64,000 nt of DNA, taken from the NCBI GenBank assembly GCA_040079935.1, contig JBEBJI010000007.1:20733-84732 (forward strand), written 5' to 3'. How positions within the stretch are numbered: position 1 is the first letter of the stretch; the number at the start of each line of letters is the position of its first letter. The notes beneath the pieces were generated by a model. It saw only the letters and a list, made by a program, of their open reading frames with translations. It searched no databases and was not told the origin of the DNA. A program made the position numbers and the translations under genes. Shown here piece by piece: positions 41,833 to 50,047 of the stretch. Source of the stretch: Methylotenera_A sp040079935 (GTDB lineage Bacteria > Pseudomonadota > Gammaproteobacteria > Burkholderiales > Methylophilaceae).

Positions 41833-41876
41833 TGTATAATTAAGATACATAATTATAACATGTATAAATAATACAT
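41833..41876. promoter_or_regulatory. ATACAT/ATGTAT half-site cluster (NsrR-like operator)
   Basis: Four half-sites in alternating orientation: TGTAT (41833), AAGATACAT (41842-41850), ATGTAT (41860-41865), ATACAT (41871-41876). They lie between the divergent subunit II gene and the Rrf2-type regulator. AAGATACAT is one arm of the known NsrR consensus (AAGATGYATTT), but the second arm is spaced 4 bp wider than usual. Regulation is inferred. Confidence 0.55.
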
Positions 41877-41941
41877 TTTTAATGTTTAATCAGTCAATAC
41901 TAGTTAAATAAAATCATGAAAAACATGAGAGAAGCGAATTA

Positions 41942-42397
41942 ATGCGACATTCTGATTACACCGATTACAGCTTGCGTGTGCTGATGTACTGTGCCACCCA
42001 CACGGATAAACTCGTCACCATTGCTGAAATTGCGCAGTTTTACAATATTTCCAATAATCATTTAATGAAAGTGGTGCATGCATTATCGCTGGCAGGTTTT
42101 TTAAGCACCACGCGTGGTCGCAATGGGGGGTTAAGCTTACAACGCCCAGCCAAAGACATTCGTGTTGATGAGGTAGTGAAAAGCACCGAGCTAGATTTTA
42201 GACTGGTGGAATGCTTTGATACTACAAGCAGCGAATGCGTACTCTTGCCTAGTTGTAAGTTAAAAAAAGTATTTCATTCTGCTTTGGACGCTTATTTAAA
42301 TGAACTTGCCAAAGTAACACTGGCCGATATTTGCGGCGTAGCAAAAGAAAGTAAATCGATAGTTCACATAAAAAAATTATCACAAAACGACAATTAG
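41942..42397 (+). CDS. nsrR: Rrf2-family regulator, NsrR-like
   Basis: 151 aa. N-terminal winged helix (SDYTDYSLRVLMYCATHTDK; NISNNHLMKVVHALSLAGF) and three cysteines spaced as in NsrR (ECFD, ECVLLPSC) for an NO-sensitive Fe-S cluster. It is divergent from the NO reductase-like operon and precedes the catalase-like gene on its own strand. Likely represses these genes until NO damages the cluster. Confidence 0.82.
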   Translation: MRHSDYTDYSLRVLMYCATHTDKLVTIAEIAQFYNISNNHLMKVVHALSLAGFLSTTRGRNGGLSLQRPAKDIRVDEVVKSTELDFRLVECFDTTSSECVLLPSCKLKKVFHSALDAYLNELAKVTLADICGVAKESKSIVHIKKLSQNDN

Positions 42398-42465
42398 TTC
42401 GACTTAACAGTATGCGGTGATTAGAAAATACTTGCATAACATCATTATTAAGTTAGGGATAACCA

Positions 42466-43461
42466 ATGAAACGCTCTATAAAACTACAATTAACTATTGT
42501 CGGCACCATTGTTAGCATCAGTGCTTGTAGCCACGCAACAAAGCCGCAACAAGTTGCAGCGCTAAAATTTCAATCTAACCCTGCTGAGCTGGTGGATAGC
42601 TTAAATCATGTGTTTGGCGACCACAAGCAGCGCGCATCGCACGCAAAAGGGTTTTGTGCAACGGGTACATTTACGCCAAACGAGCATGCCAGCCATTTAA
42701 GCAAAACTGTGCTTTTTGCCGCGCCTAGCCAAGCTAGCGTGCGCTTCTCAATTGGTGGTGGCAACCCAAAAGTGTCCGATAAAAGTCACTCTATTCGCGG
42801 GCTTGCGGCGAGATTGTCTCATGCTGGCCAATCTTATGATTTACTCATGATTTCTGAGCCGGTCTTTTTTGCTGCTACAACAGAATCTTTTGTGAGCTTT
42901 TTAAAAGCGCGCGTGCCAGATCCTGCCACTAAAAAGCCTAACCCTGAAAGTGTAATAGCACATAGCGAAAAATATCCTGAAAGCAAGCTGCAAGGCACGT
43001 TGGTGGCTGCGCACGCAGCGCCTAGTTCATACGCGAGCACTCCATACTTTACAACCAACGCTTTTGGTTTGGTCAATGCAAAACAACACACGCAATGGGC
43101 GCGTTTATCCTTAGCGCCGGTGGATGGCAAACATTATCTAACAGAAGAGCAAGAAAAATCACTGTCAGATAATTTCTTAGAAGATGAAATGCATGCGCGC
43201 TTAAAAAATGGCGCTGCGAAATTCACTTTATATGCGCAATTGGCCGAACCTACCGACACGCTGACTAACCCGACTGTTGAATGGCCAGCTGAACGTAAGC
43301 AAGTGGAGTTGGGCGTATTGTCAATCGACACCGCAACAGCGCAAGCTTGTGTTAACAAAATGTTTAACCCGACCAATTTGCCTGATGGCATTGTTGCGTC
43401 TGACGACCCAATTTTGCACGCTCGCGCTGGTGCTTATGCGGTATCACGAAGCCGTCGCTAA
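42466..43461 (+). CDS. Catalase-like heme peroxidase (SrpA-type), lipoprotein
   Basis: 331 aa. The N-terminus (SISACS) looks like a lipobox, placing it in the periplasm. The catalase fold is shown by the distal His in HAKGFCATGTF, VRFSIGGGNPKVSDKSHSIRG and the proximal Tyr region ARAGAYAVSRSRR. It is smaller than true catalases (no N-terminal arm or NADPH domain) and belongs to the catalase-family peroxidases. 68 bp downstream of nsrR, 6 bp before an ECF sigma gene. Confidence 0.87.
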   Translation: MKRSIKLQLTIVGTIVSISACSHATKPQQVAALKFQSNPAELVDSLNHVFGDHKQRASHAKGFCATGTFTPNEHASHLSKTVLFAAPSQASVRFSIGGGNPKVSDKSHSIRGLAARLSHAGQSYDLLMISEPVFFAATTESFVSFLKARVPDPATKKPNPESVIAHSEKYPESKLQGTLVAAHAAPSSYASTPYFTTNAFGLVNAKQHTQWARLSLAPVDGKHYLTEEQEKSLSDNFLEDEMHARLKNGAAKFTLYAQLAEPTDTLTNPTVEWPAERKQVELGVLSIDTATAQACVNKMFNPTNLPDGIVASDDPILHARAGAYAVSRSRR

Positions 43462-43467
43462 ACTAAG

Positions 43468-44043
43468 ATGTATAACGATGCTACCGAAGTAACTGGTATA
43501 AGTCTTGAAATAGGGCAATACCGCGTTTTTTTACTGCGGCTAGCACGTTTACAACTAAATAATAGCGCAGACGCAGAAGATGTCGTGCAAGAAACCATGA
43601 TGGCCGCCATTAGTGGTCAAGCTGGATTCTCTGGCAACTCTCTACGCGCTTGGCTAACAGGTATTTTGCGCCACAAAATTATCGATATTATTCGCTATCA
43701 CCAGCGCTTTAAACAGTTTGAAGTGACTGTAGGCAATGAAAATTTTGAAGAATTTGACCCATTTTTTACCGTAGAACAACGCTGGCAAGAAGACACAATT
43801 AGTACATCGCTCGTGCCAGAAAGCGCCGTGGCTCATCAGCAATTACTAGAAGTCATTGATTTTTGCCTAGAAAAATTACCCGCAAACACTGGCAAAGTTT
43901 TCTTACTAAGGGAATTTTTAGGCTTGGAGTTTAGCGAAATTCAGCAACAATTAACATTAACTGAAACCAATTTGCGCGCCTTGCTCTACCGCGCTCGCAT
44001 GCGCCTGCGTGGCTGTGTAAGCCGCGGCTGGAGCGATTGTTAA
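43468..44043 (+). CDS. ECF sigma factor
   Basis: 191 aa with sigma-70 region 2 (SADAEDVVQETMMAA; LRAWLTGILRHKIIDIIR) and region 4 (LPANTGKVFLLREFLGLEFSEI; TETNLRALLYRARMRLRGC). The linker between regions 2 and 4 is long. It follows the catalase-like gene and is followed by a zinc-finger anti-sigma, so the trio probably forms an oxidative or nitrosative stress circuit. Confidence 0.9.
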   Translation: MYNDATEVTGISLEIGQYRVFLLRLARLQLNNSADAEDVVQETMMAAISGQAGFSGNSLRAWLTGILRHKIIDIIRYHQRFKQFEVTVGNENFEEFDPFFTVEQRWQEDTISTSLVPESAVAHQQLLEVIDFCLEKLPANTGKVFLLREFLGLEFSEIQQQLTLTETNLRALLYRARMRLRGCVSRGWSDC

Positions 44044-44060
44044 GTCAATGGAGAAAAAAT

Positions 44061-44243
44061 ATGAAATGCCGAGATACCACATTTTTAGTTTCTGAAGCGC
44101 GCGACCGCGAATTAAAGCTAGACGAATATCAAGCACTCAACGCGCATATTAGCGAGTGCCCTTTGTGCCAAAAAGCATCTAAACAATTTGATAATTTGTT
44201 TGAATATCTTGATGATCTGTTTGGCAAGAGCGATGAGGTGTAA
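44061..44243 (+). CDS. Zinc-finger (zf-HC2) anti-sigma factor, short form
   Basis: 60 aa from ATG 44061, which has the RBS GGAG 9 bp upstream; a longer frame from 44037 overlapping the sigma gene is less likely. The ZAS motif H-x3-C-x2-C is HISECPLC, with an upstream Cys (MKC) completing the site. Unlike many anti-sigmas it has no membrane segment, so it is likely a soluble redox-sensing regulator of the adjacent ECF sigma. Confidence 0.85.
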   Translation: MKCRDTTFLVSEARDRELKLDEYQALNAHISECPLCQKASKQFDNLFEYLDDLFGKSDEV

Positions 44244-44314
44244 GAGTAGTGAGATTTAGAATAAATGTCACAAGATCAAAGCGCCGAAATATCAGATTTA
44301 AACTAAGTTTTTAA

Positions 44315-44330
44315 AGCACACTTTTGTGCT
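44315..44330. other. Short hairpin in the 44244-44571 gene-free stretch
   Basis: AGCACA-cttt-TGTGCT, a 6-bp stem without a T-tract, lies 72 bp after the anti-sigma stop. The rest of the 44244-44507 stretch shows no gene; its far end holds a remnant of the orf1-type gene (44508-44564). Confidence 0.4.
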
Positions 44331-44507
44331 AAATCATTTCGATGCTCTGCAAGCCAATATCCATGCGCCTTACAGTGCATTAAATTTTCTCGGGCGACTT
44401 TAACGCTTTACACGCATTAAAGGTGGCTGCAAATCACAGGGAGAATTCAGCTTTACAAGCACTCTCCGTTGAAAGTCAATGCGAGGTACTTTAGAGCCTA
44501 TAACCAC

Positions 44508-44564
44508 CTAGGCTAGCAGATATAGCGTATAGACACAACCAGAACTAACTAACATCACATTTGG
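44508..44564 (-). pseudogene. Remnant of a second orf1 (norSY-senC-orf1) gene
   Basis: The minus strand encodes NVMLVSSGCVYTLYLLA and a stop, corresponding to AMLIGISSIYTLYLLK in the intact orf1 at 38556-39194; the nucleotide match is strongest over AGCAGATAnAGCGTATAGA. Only ~18 codons remain, and it abuts the MocR stop codon. It suggests an earlier copy or a rearrangement of the NO reductase cluster. Confidence 0.5.
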
Positions 44565-44571
44565 TAAACGT

Positions 44572-46041
44572 TCAGATTTTTGTCAATACGCGCTTAAGTC
44601 GTAGAATACCAATTGTCAACTCAGAGGCATTTAGGCTTCCAAAACCAAGTCTGATCGCATGTGAGTTTGTAGCTCCCAAAGTAAAAATCGCTCCGGGCAA
44701 AATACGAATTTTTTCATTTAATGATAATTCTTGAATATCTTCAGTTTTCATATTACTTTTAAGTCGTAACCAAAATGCCAAACCGCCATCAGGTTTATCA
44801 AAGTCTATCAAATTACTCAACTCCTCTCTGAGTAAAGATGCTAATAACGTACGCCGCTCACTATAAATTTTGAATGATTTTCGAATGTGGCGTTTTACCT
44901 CTCCACTATCCATAAGCTCAGACGCAGCTAATTCAGTAACAGAATTACCTTGACGGTCTATCAACATTATTTCTGCAGCACACCTATTGATGAATTTCGG
45001 GGGCGCTACGATATATCCAATACGCAGCCCAGGAGCCAATACTTTTGATAGCGACCCTACATAAATGACTCTTCCTGCTCGATCAGCGCTAGCAAGCGGG
45101 AAAACTGGGTGATGTGAAAAATGAAATTCATGATCATAGTCATCTTCTAGAACTACAAAATCATATTGCTCAGCTAGCAACAAAAGCCCTAATCTTCGTT
45201 CAGCAGTCATCATTACCGTCGTGGGAAATTGATGATGTGGTGTAACATAGACTGCTCTTACTCGATGTTTTCTACATACGTCCTCTAACTCACCTAGTTT
45301 TATTCCGTGTTCATCCAAGCCTACATTTACCACATTCGCTCCACATGATCTAAAGGCCTCGCGGGCTGCTGGGTAGGTCAAAGTTTCAAATACGACACAG
45401 TCATTTGGTGTTGTTAGGATACGAGCCGCTAAAAATATACCCATTTGGCTTCCTCGCACAATACAAATGCTGTCAACATCCACATGCATGGCCCTCTCCA
45501 TATTTAGCATATTGGCAATGGATTTTCTCAACGCAAGCGCTCCCTTGGGATTATCGTAGCCTAGTCTGTTGGCTCTGGAAGAAGTTACCAAAGCATGGCG
45601 AAATGCTCTGGCAAGAATCTCAAATGGGATTAAACGCGTATCAGGGATGCCGTCATTAAAATCAATTAAGTCTGAATTAGATGCTTCATAGTCAATTTTT
45701 GAGTCCACATATGATGAGGTGGAAAAACCCACAAATTCTTCCATTATTCGATTTGTATTTACAACAGGTTTAAATATATAAGGAATGCTGGATGAGACAA
45801 ATGATCCCCTACGAAACTCAGTTGTAAGCCAACCCTGAGCAACTAATTCATCATAAGCAAGCACTACGGTTTTTCTATTTACACCAAGAATTTTTGCCAA
45901 ATCTCTGGTTCCTGGCATGGCTGTAGAAGATTGCAAACGACCAAGTTGAATTTCTTCAATAACTTTCTGAACTATCTGCATGTATACAGCTAAGCCAATT
46001 TTGTGATTGAGTTCAATTTTTAAATCCCAAGACCTGAGCAT
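44572..46041 (-). CDS. MocR/GntR-type regulator with aminotransferase-like domain
   Basis: 489 aa. N-terminal GntR winged helix (VIEEIQLGRLQSSTAMPGTR; LGVNRKTVVLAYDELVAQGW) joined to a fold-type I PLP domain with the lysine in VGSLSKVLAPGLRIGY and the conserved YVTPHHQFPTTVMM. MocR proteins sense amino-compounds or PLP-related ligands and control neighbouring genes. Divergent from xoxF (start codons 305 bp apart), which makes xoxF a candidate target. A broken homologue lies at 31256-32045. Confidence 0.9.
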   Translation of the reverse strand: MLRSWDLKIELNHKIGLAVYMQIVQKVIEEIQLGRLQSSTAMPGTRDLAKILGVNRKTVVLAYDELVAQGWLTTEFRRGSFVSSSIPYIFKPVVNTNRIMEEFVGFSTSSYVDSKIDYEASNSDLIDFNDGIPDTRLIPFEILARAFRHALVTSSRANRLGYDNPKGALALRKSIANMLNMERAMHVDVDSICIVRGSQMGIFLAARILTTPNDCVVFETLTYPAAREAFRSCGANVVNVGLDEHGIKLGELEDVCRKHRVRAVYVTPHHQFPTTVMMTAERRLGLLLLAEQYDFVVLEDDYDHEFHFSHHPVFPLASADRAGRVIYVGSLSKVLAPGLRIGYIVAPPKFINRCAAEIMLIDRQGNSVTELAASELMDSGEVKRHIRKSFKIYSERRTLLASLLREELSNLIDFDKPDGGLAFWLRLKSNMKTEDIQELSLNEKIRILPGAIFTLGATNSHAIRLGFGSLNASELTIGILRLKRVLTKI

Positions 46042-46346
46042 AAATACCCTCCCTATACCTTGCCGAATTATATGACTTAGACAATATAAGTGAAAGTAAC
46101 ACAGAAATATTCAATGTGACAATTTAGAGTTGTTGGACCATCTATTATAAATATTCTGGACTGTTTGGCCTCCCTAAGTTGTGTTAACTGGCGGGTTTAA
46201 TGTCATTAACAATTGGTTACAGTTCTGAAACTGCTAGTTAACTTATAAATTGAATATGTTTCTAATTTGTATGTTTAGCCAATCAGAAGGGCTATTAGTA
46301 TATAGCCTAATAATCAAATCGACGAGACAAAATGGAGGTTTATATT
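46042..46346. promoter_or_regulatory. Control region between the MocR gene and xoxF
   Basis: 305 bp, AT-rich. Visible signals: a direct repeat GTTAACT (46183-46189 and 46237-46243), an inverted repeat CAGTT-ctga-AACTG (46220-46233) and, immediately before xoxF, GGAGG (46334-46338) as RBS. MocR-type regulators often bind direct repeats, so GTTAACT is a candidate site. No convincing -35/-10 pair was found by eye. Confidence 0.4.
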
Positions 46347-48224
46347 ATGGAATTAAATAAAATTAAGCTAGCTCTAGGTTTAGTAGTAAGCTTAGCCGTG
46401 GCAGTGCCTATGGTTGCGTCTGCGGCAGCAGACCAAGAGGCGGCAATGAAGGATCCAAACAACTGGGTTCATCCACGAGGTCAGCATAACAACCAAGGCT
46501 ACAGTACACTTGCGCAAATTAATAAAGGTAACGTTAAAAATCTTAAAGCAGCATGGAGCTTCACAACAGGGATAACACGCGGTCACGAAGGGTCTCCAGT
46601 GGTTGTTGGTAACATGATGTATGTACATACCGCATTCCCAAACAATGTATATGCTTTAGATTTAAATGACAATCGGAAAATCGTTTGGTCATACTTTCCA
46701 AAACAAGACCCATCAGTACAATCTGTATTGTGTTGCGATAACGTAAACCGTGGCCTTGGTTTCGGTGATGGCAAAATATTTCTGACACAGAACGATGGCA
46801 CTATGGTTGCCTTGGATGCAAAAACAGGTGCCAAAGTTTGGAGTACCAACGTATGGGATCCTAAATTAGGCGCAACCACTACGACAGCCTCACATGTCAT
46901 TAAAGATAAAGTTTTAATGGGTTGTTCAGGTGCTGAATTCGGCGTGCGTTGTGCAATGACAGCGCTTAATATCAAAGACGGTTCGATTGCTTGGAAAGCA
47001 TACGGGACTGGACCAGATTCTGAAGTGTTAATTGGAGATGATTTTAATAAGGATAATCCGCAATATAGTGCTTTGTCAGTGTACAAAGACATCAATGGAG
47101 GCAACAAAATAGGCGGCTCTTTCGAAGCGTTAAAAGCTAGCGAAATCAAAATCGGTGAAAAAGACCTAGGCGTTCGCACATGGTTGAAACCACAAGCAGT
47201 TAAAGATGGTTGGCAACACGGTGGTGCTTCAATTTGGGGTTGGTTTCCATATGATGCACGTACAAACTTAGTGTACTACGGTACAGGCAACCCTTCAGTT
47301 TGGAATCCAGATGTACGTCCAGGCGACAACAAATGGTCTATGACTATTTTTGCACGTGATTTAGACACAGGTATGGCTAAATGGGGCTATCAAATGACTC
47401 CACACGATGAGTGGGACTATGACGGTGTAAACGAAGTTATCTTGTTCGACAAAGGTGGTAAAACCTACGCATGGCACCATGACCGTAATGGTTTTGCATA
47501 CACGTTTCAAGCAAACAACGGTACATTAGTTGCCGCTGAGAAAGTACACCCATTTGTTAACTGGGCTACGCATGTTGATTTAAAAACTGGCGTTCCTCAT
47601 AAGACAGCAAGCGCTTCAACGCACCAAGATTACAATGCTAAAGGGATCTGTCCAAGCGCACAAGGTACAAAAGATCAGCAGCCAGCTGCATTTTCACCAA
47701 AAACTGGCTTGATGTATACCCCATTAATTCACTTATGTATGACATACGAGCCAGTAGAATCTAAATATACTGCTGGTCAACCTTGGGTTGGTGCTACATT
47801 GACTATGTTCCCAGGTCCAGATGGCGTTATGGGGGGTTTTGCTGCTTATGATCCTATGACCAACAAAAAAGTATGGTACAACAAAGAGAAATTCTCTGCT
47901 TGGAGTGGTGCTTTAACCACTGCTTCAAACCTAGTGTTCTACGGCACTTTGGATCGCTGGTTGAAAGCATTAGATGCACAATCAGGTAAAGAACTTTGGA
48001 AATTCCAAGTAGGTTCTGGCGTGATTGGTAATGCGTTCACATACGGTCACAAAGGTAAACAACACGTTGGCGTGCTATCAGGTATTGGTGGCTGGGCTGG
48101 TGTAGCAATGAACCTTGGTATGACTAACCCAACAGACGCACTTGGTGCTGCTGGTGGTTATGCTGAACTTGTTAAATACAACGCTGCTCCTGGCGGCGGT
48201 CAGTTGAATGTATTTGCATTATAA
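46347..48224 (+). CDS. xoxF: XoxF-type (lanthanide-dependent) PQQ methanol dehydrogenase
   Basis: 625 aa from ATG 46347, chosen because GGAGG sits 8 bp upstream; an ATG at 46332 overlaps the RBS. Signal peptide (~1-27, VASAAADQ), then eight-bladed PQQ propeller. The adjacent-cysteine disulfide (VLCCDN) is present and the DEWDYDGVN motif carries Asp-x-Asp, whose second Asp is the lanthanide-ligand hallmark absent from calcium MxaF. Sequence is closest to the XoxF4 type of Methylophilaceae by recollection. Oxidises methanol in the periplasm. No xoxG/xoxJ lies beside it. Confidence 0.93.
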   Translation: MELNKIKLALGLVVSLAVAVPMVASAAADQEAAMKDPNNWVHPRGQHNNQGYSTLAQINKGNVKNLKAAWSFTTGITRGHEGSPVVVGNMMYVHTAFPNNVYALDLNDNRKIVWSYFPKQDPSVQSVLCCDNVNRGLGFGDGKIFLTQNDGTMVALDAKTGAKVWSTNVWDPKLGATTTTASHVIKDKVLMGCSGAEFGVRCAMTALNIKDGSIAWKAYGTGPDSEVLIGDDFNKDNPQYSALSVYKDINGGNKIGGSFEALKASEIKIGEKDLGVRTWLKPQAVKDGWQHGGASIWGWFPYDARTNLVYYGTGNPSVWNPDVRPGDNKWSMTIFARDLDTGMAKWGYQMTPHDEWDYDGVNEVILFDKGGKTYAWHHDRNGFAYTFQANNGTLVAAEKVHPFVNWATHVDLKTGVPHKTASASTHQDYNAKGICPSAQGTKDQQPAAFSPKTGLMYTPLIHLCMTYEPVESKYTAGQPWVGATLTMFPGPDGVMGGFAAYDPMTNKKVWYNKEKFSAWSGALTTASNLVFYGTLDRWLKALDAQSGKELWKFQVGSGVIGNAFTYGHKGKQHVGVLSGIGGWAGVAMNLGMTNPTDALGAAGGYAELVKYNAAPGGGQLNVFAL

Positions 48225-48314
48225 ATTTAAAATATTAGTCAGCACTAGCAACTACGAAAGCTGACATTTAAGGTTCTTTGTCAAGTTCCCTCCAAAGTTA
48301 TTTGACACTAGGGG

Positions 48315-48347
48315 CCCCTTCTCAAAATATCGAGAAGGGGTATTTTT
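48315..48347 (+). terminator. Rho-independent terminator of xoxF
   Basis: CCCCTTCTC (48315-48323), loop of 8, GAGAAGGGG (48332-48340), then TATTTTTT. Strong stem of nine pairs ending the xoxF transcript 90 bp after its stop. The next gene starts 18 bp beyond. Confidence 0.92.
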
Positions 48348-48364
48348 TATTGGATACCGAATAA

Positions 48365-49072
48365 ATGAAGATTCAACAAAAAATTGCGATTGTAATTAGG
48401 CATCTGCTATTTGAAAATCTTGGCACGATTCAAGAAAGATTGGTTCTGCGAGGCTATGAGATTCGATATATTGACGCTGGGGTTGATAAGCTCGGTATAA
48501 ATCTTCTCAAAGCAGATTTGATAATAGTTCTAGGTGGCCCAGTTGGCGCATACGAGGTAGATGAATATCCGTTTCTAAGGGACGAACTGAGCCTAATAAA
48601 ACTTAGGCTAGAGTCTAACCTGCCAATACTGGGAATTTGTCTTGGTGCGCAACTAATAGCGAGAGCACTTGGGGCAAAGGTACAACCTATGGGGTTCAAG
48701 GAGATAGGATTTTATCCTGTGCAGCTAACGCATGAAGGCTTAAGTTCGGTGCTTAAACCACTTATAGAGAACTCGACGGTTCTGCATTGGCATGGCGACC
48801 AGTTTGAAATACCATCTTGCGCAACAAGGCTGGCTGAAAGCAGAGTTTGTAAAAATCAGGCATTTTCGATAGGTAAAAATGTACTCTGTTTACAATTTCA
48901 CTTAGAGTTAGATCCTGATCGGATTGAACAATGGTTAATTGGGCATGCTTTGGAACTGAGCATCACTGGAATACAATTAAATCAGTTAAGAGAACATGCA
49001 TATAAATTTGGACCTACGCTGAAGAAACAGTCTGAAATTATTTTTGAAAACTGGTTGAATAACCTCACTTAA
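48365..49072 (+). CDS. Class I glutamine amidotransferase-like protein (GuaA-type)
   Basis: 235 aa. Nucleophile Cys in LGICLGAQLIARALG, and the His-Glu pair in LQFHLELDPD. Similar to the stand-alone GMP-synthase-like amidotransferases that hydrolyse glutamine or gamma-glutamyl compounds; a true partner synthetase is not encoded nearby. In methylotrophs gamma-glutamyl chemistry occurs in methylamine metabolism, but a link is speculative. First gene of a co-oriented group of four after the xoxF terminator. Confidence 0.85.
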   Translation: MKIQQKIAIVIRHLLFENLGTIQERLVLRGYEIRYIDAGVDKLGINLLKADLIIVLGGPVGAYEVDEYPFLRDELSLIKLRLESNLPILGICLGAQLIARALGAKVQPMGFKEIGFYPVQLTHEGLSSVLKPLIENSTVLHWHGDQFEIPSCATRLAESRVCKNQAFSIGKNVLCLQFHLELDPDRIEQWLIGHALELSITGIQLNQLREHAYKFGPTLKKQSEIIFENWLNNLT

Positions 49073-49081
49073 TTTACGAAT

Positions 49082-49801
49082 ATGAACGACACCCTCGGCA
49101 TCGTACATTCCATTCAAGTTGGTAAAGTGACTAATTTTACAAGACCCAATACCTCAAGCGCAATTAATAAAAAGCCTATTAAAGGATCTATTTATGTAAA
49201 TGAGAATGGCATTTGTGGAGATGAGCAAGGCGATTTAAAACATCATGGCGGGAGAGATAAAGCTGTCCACTTTTACCCCTTTGAGCATTACGAGAAGTGG
49301 CAACAAGAGATTGGAGATATCGCACTCTTGAAATGCTCTGGCGCGTTTGGTGAAAATATAAGTACTATAGGTATTACAGAACAAGATTTATACCTAGGAG
49401 ACCGTTTAAGAGTAGGTGAAGTTTTATTTGAAATATCTCAAGGCAGGCGGCCATGTTGGAAGCTGAGTGATAGATTCCAATTGCCAGATATGGCAGAAAG
49501 AGTACAAAAAACTTTGCAAACTGGCTATTATTGTAGGGTGATAGAGGCAGGGTTTATAAACTCAGGTGACGACATAATCCTTGCTGGAAGATCAAATACA
49601 GCTTACTCAATAAAACAAATCATGGAAATAATATTTGAAAAGCAACTAGACCGAGTTGTTTTAAACAAATTACTTGAGCTACCTTTGGTCGAATCTTGGC
49701 GTAATCTAGTTGAAAAAAGACTAGCGCTTGCGCAAGCTGAAGATGGTACATCGCAAATAATTGGACCAAAAAAAACATGGTTAAACAGTACCGAGTTGTA
49801 G
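49082..49801 (+). CDS. MOSC-domain protein (YiiM-like)
   Basis: 239 aa. MOSC core with GGRDKAVHFYPFEHY and SQGRRPCWKLSDR, in which the Cys is the presumed molybdenum- or sulfur-carrying residue, followed by the C-terminal 3-alpha domain (LPLVESWRNLVEKRL). YiiM reduces N-hydroxylated compounds through a Mo cofactor. It starts 9 bp after the amidotransferase. A decayed homologue is found at 30976-31255. Confidence 0.88.
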   Translation: MNDTLGIVHSIQVGKVTNFTRPNTSSAINKKPIKGSIYVNENGICGDEQGDLKHHGGRDKAVHFYPFEHYEKWQQEIGDIALLKCSGAFGENISTIGITEQDLYLGDRLRVGEVLFEISQGRRPCWKLSDRFQLPDMAERVQKTLQTGYYCRVIEAGFINSGDDIILAGRSNTAYSIKQIMEIIFEKQLDRVVLNKLLELPLVESWRNLVEKRLALAQAEDGTSQIIGPKKTWLNSTEL

Positions 49802-50022
49802 TACATAAGTTGGACCGCAAATGGTGCAGCATAGACATTGAAAATCCTTGGGCTATTGATGTACTGAAGGATATTAGAGACGTTTTTTGCTCGGAGGACG
49901 GCTATACATTTGAAGTGCTAGAGGCAGTAGATGAAAAGCGTATCTGTGTGGTTGGCCCTGAAGGCACAAAGGTGTTGTCACGTGAAGTGGTGTTTAAGGC
50001 AGTACCAATTTCAGCTATATAA
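49777..50022 (+). CDS. Hypothetical protein
   Basis: 81 aa, soluble, overlapping the MOSC gene by 25 bp in another frame. It begins MVKQYRVVVHKLDRKWCSID and has a mixed alpha/beta pattern with two Cys. No family recognised. Overlap and co-orientation suggest it belongs to the same transcript, but translation is unproven. Confidence 0.5.
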   Translation: MVKQYRVVVHKLDRKWCSIDIENPWAIDVLKDIRDVFCSEDGYTFEVLEAVDEKRICVVGPEGTKVLSREVVFKAVPISAI

Positions 50023-50047
50023 ACTAGACAAATTGCCGAATTAATAT

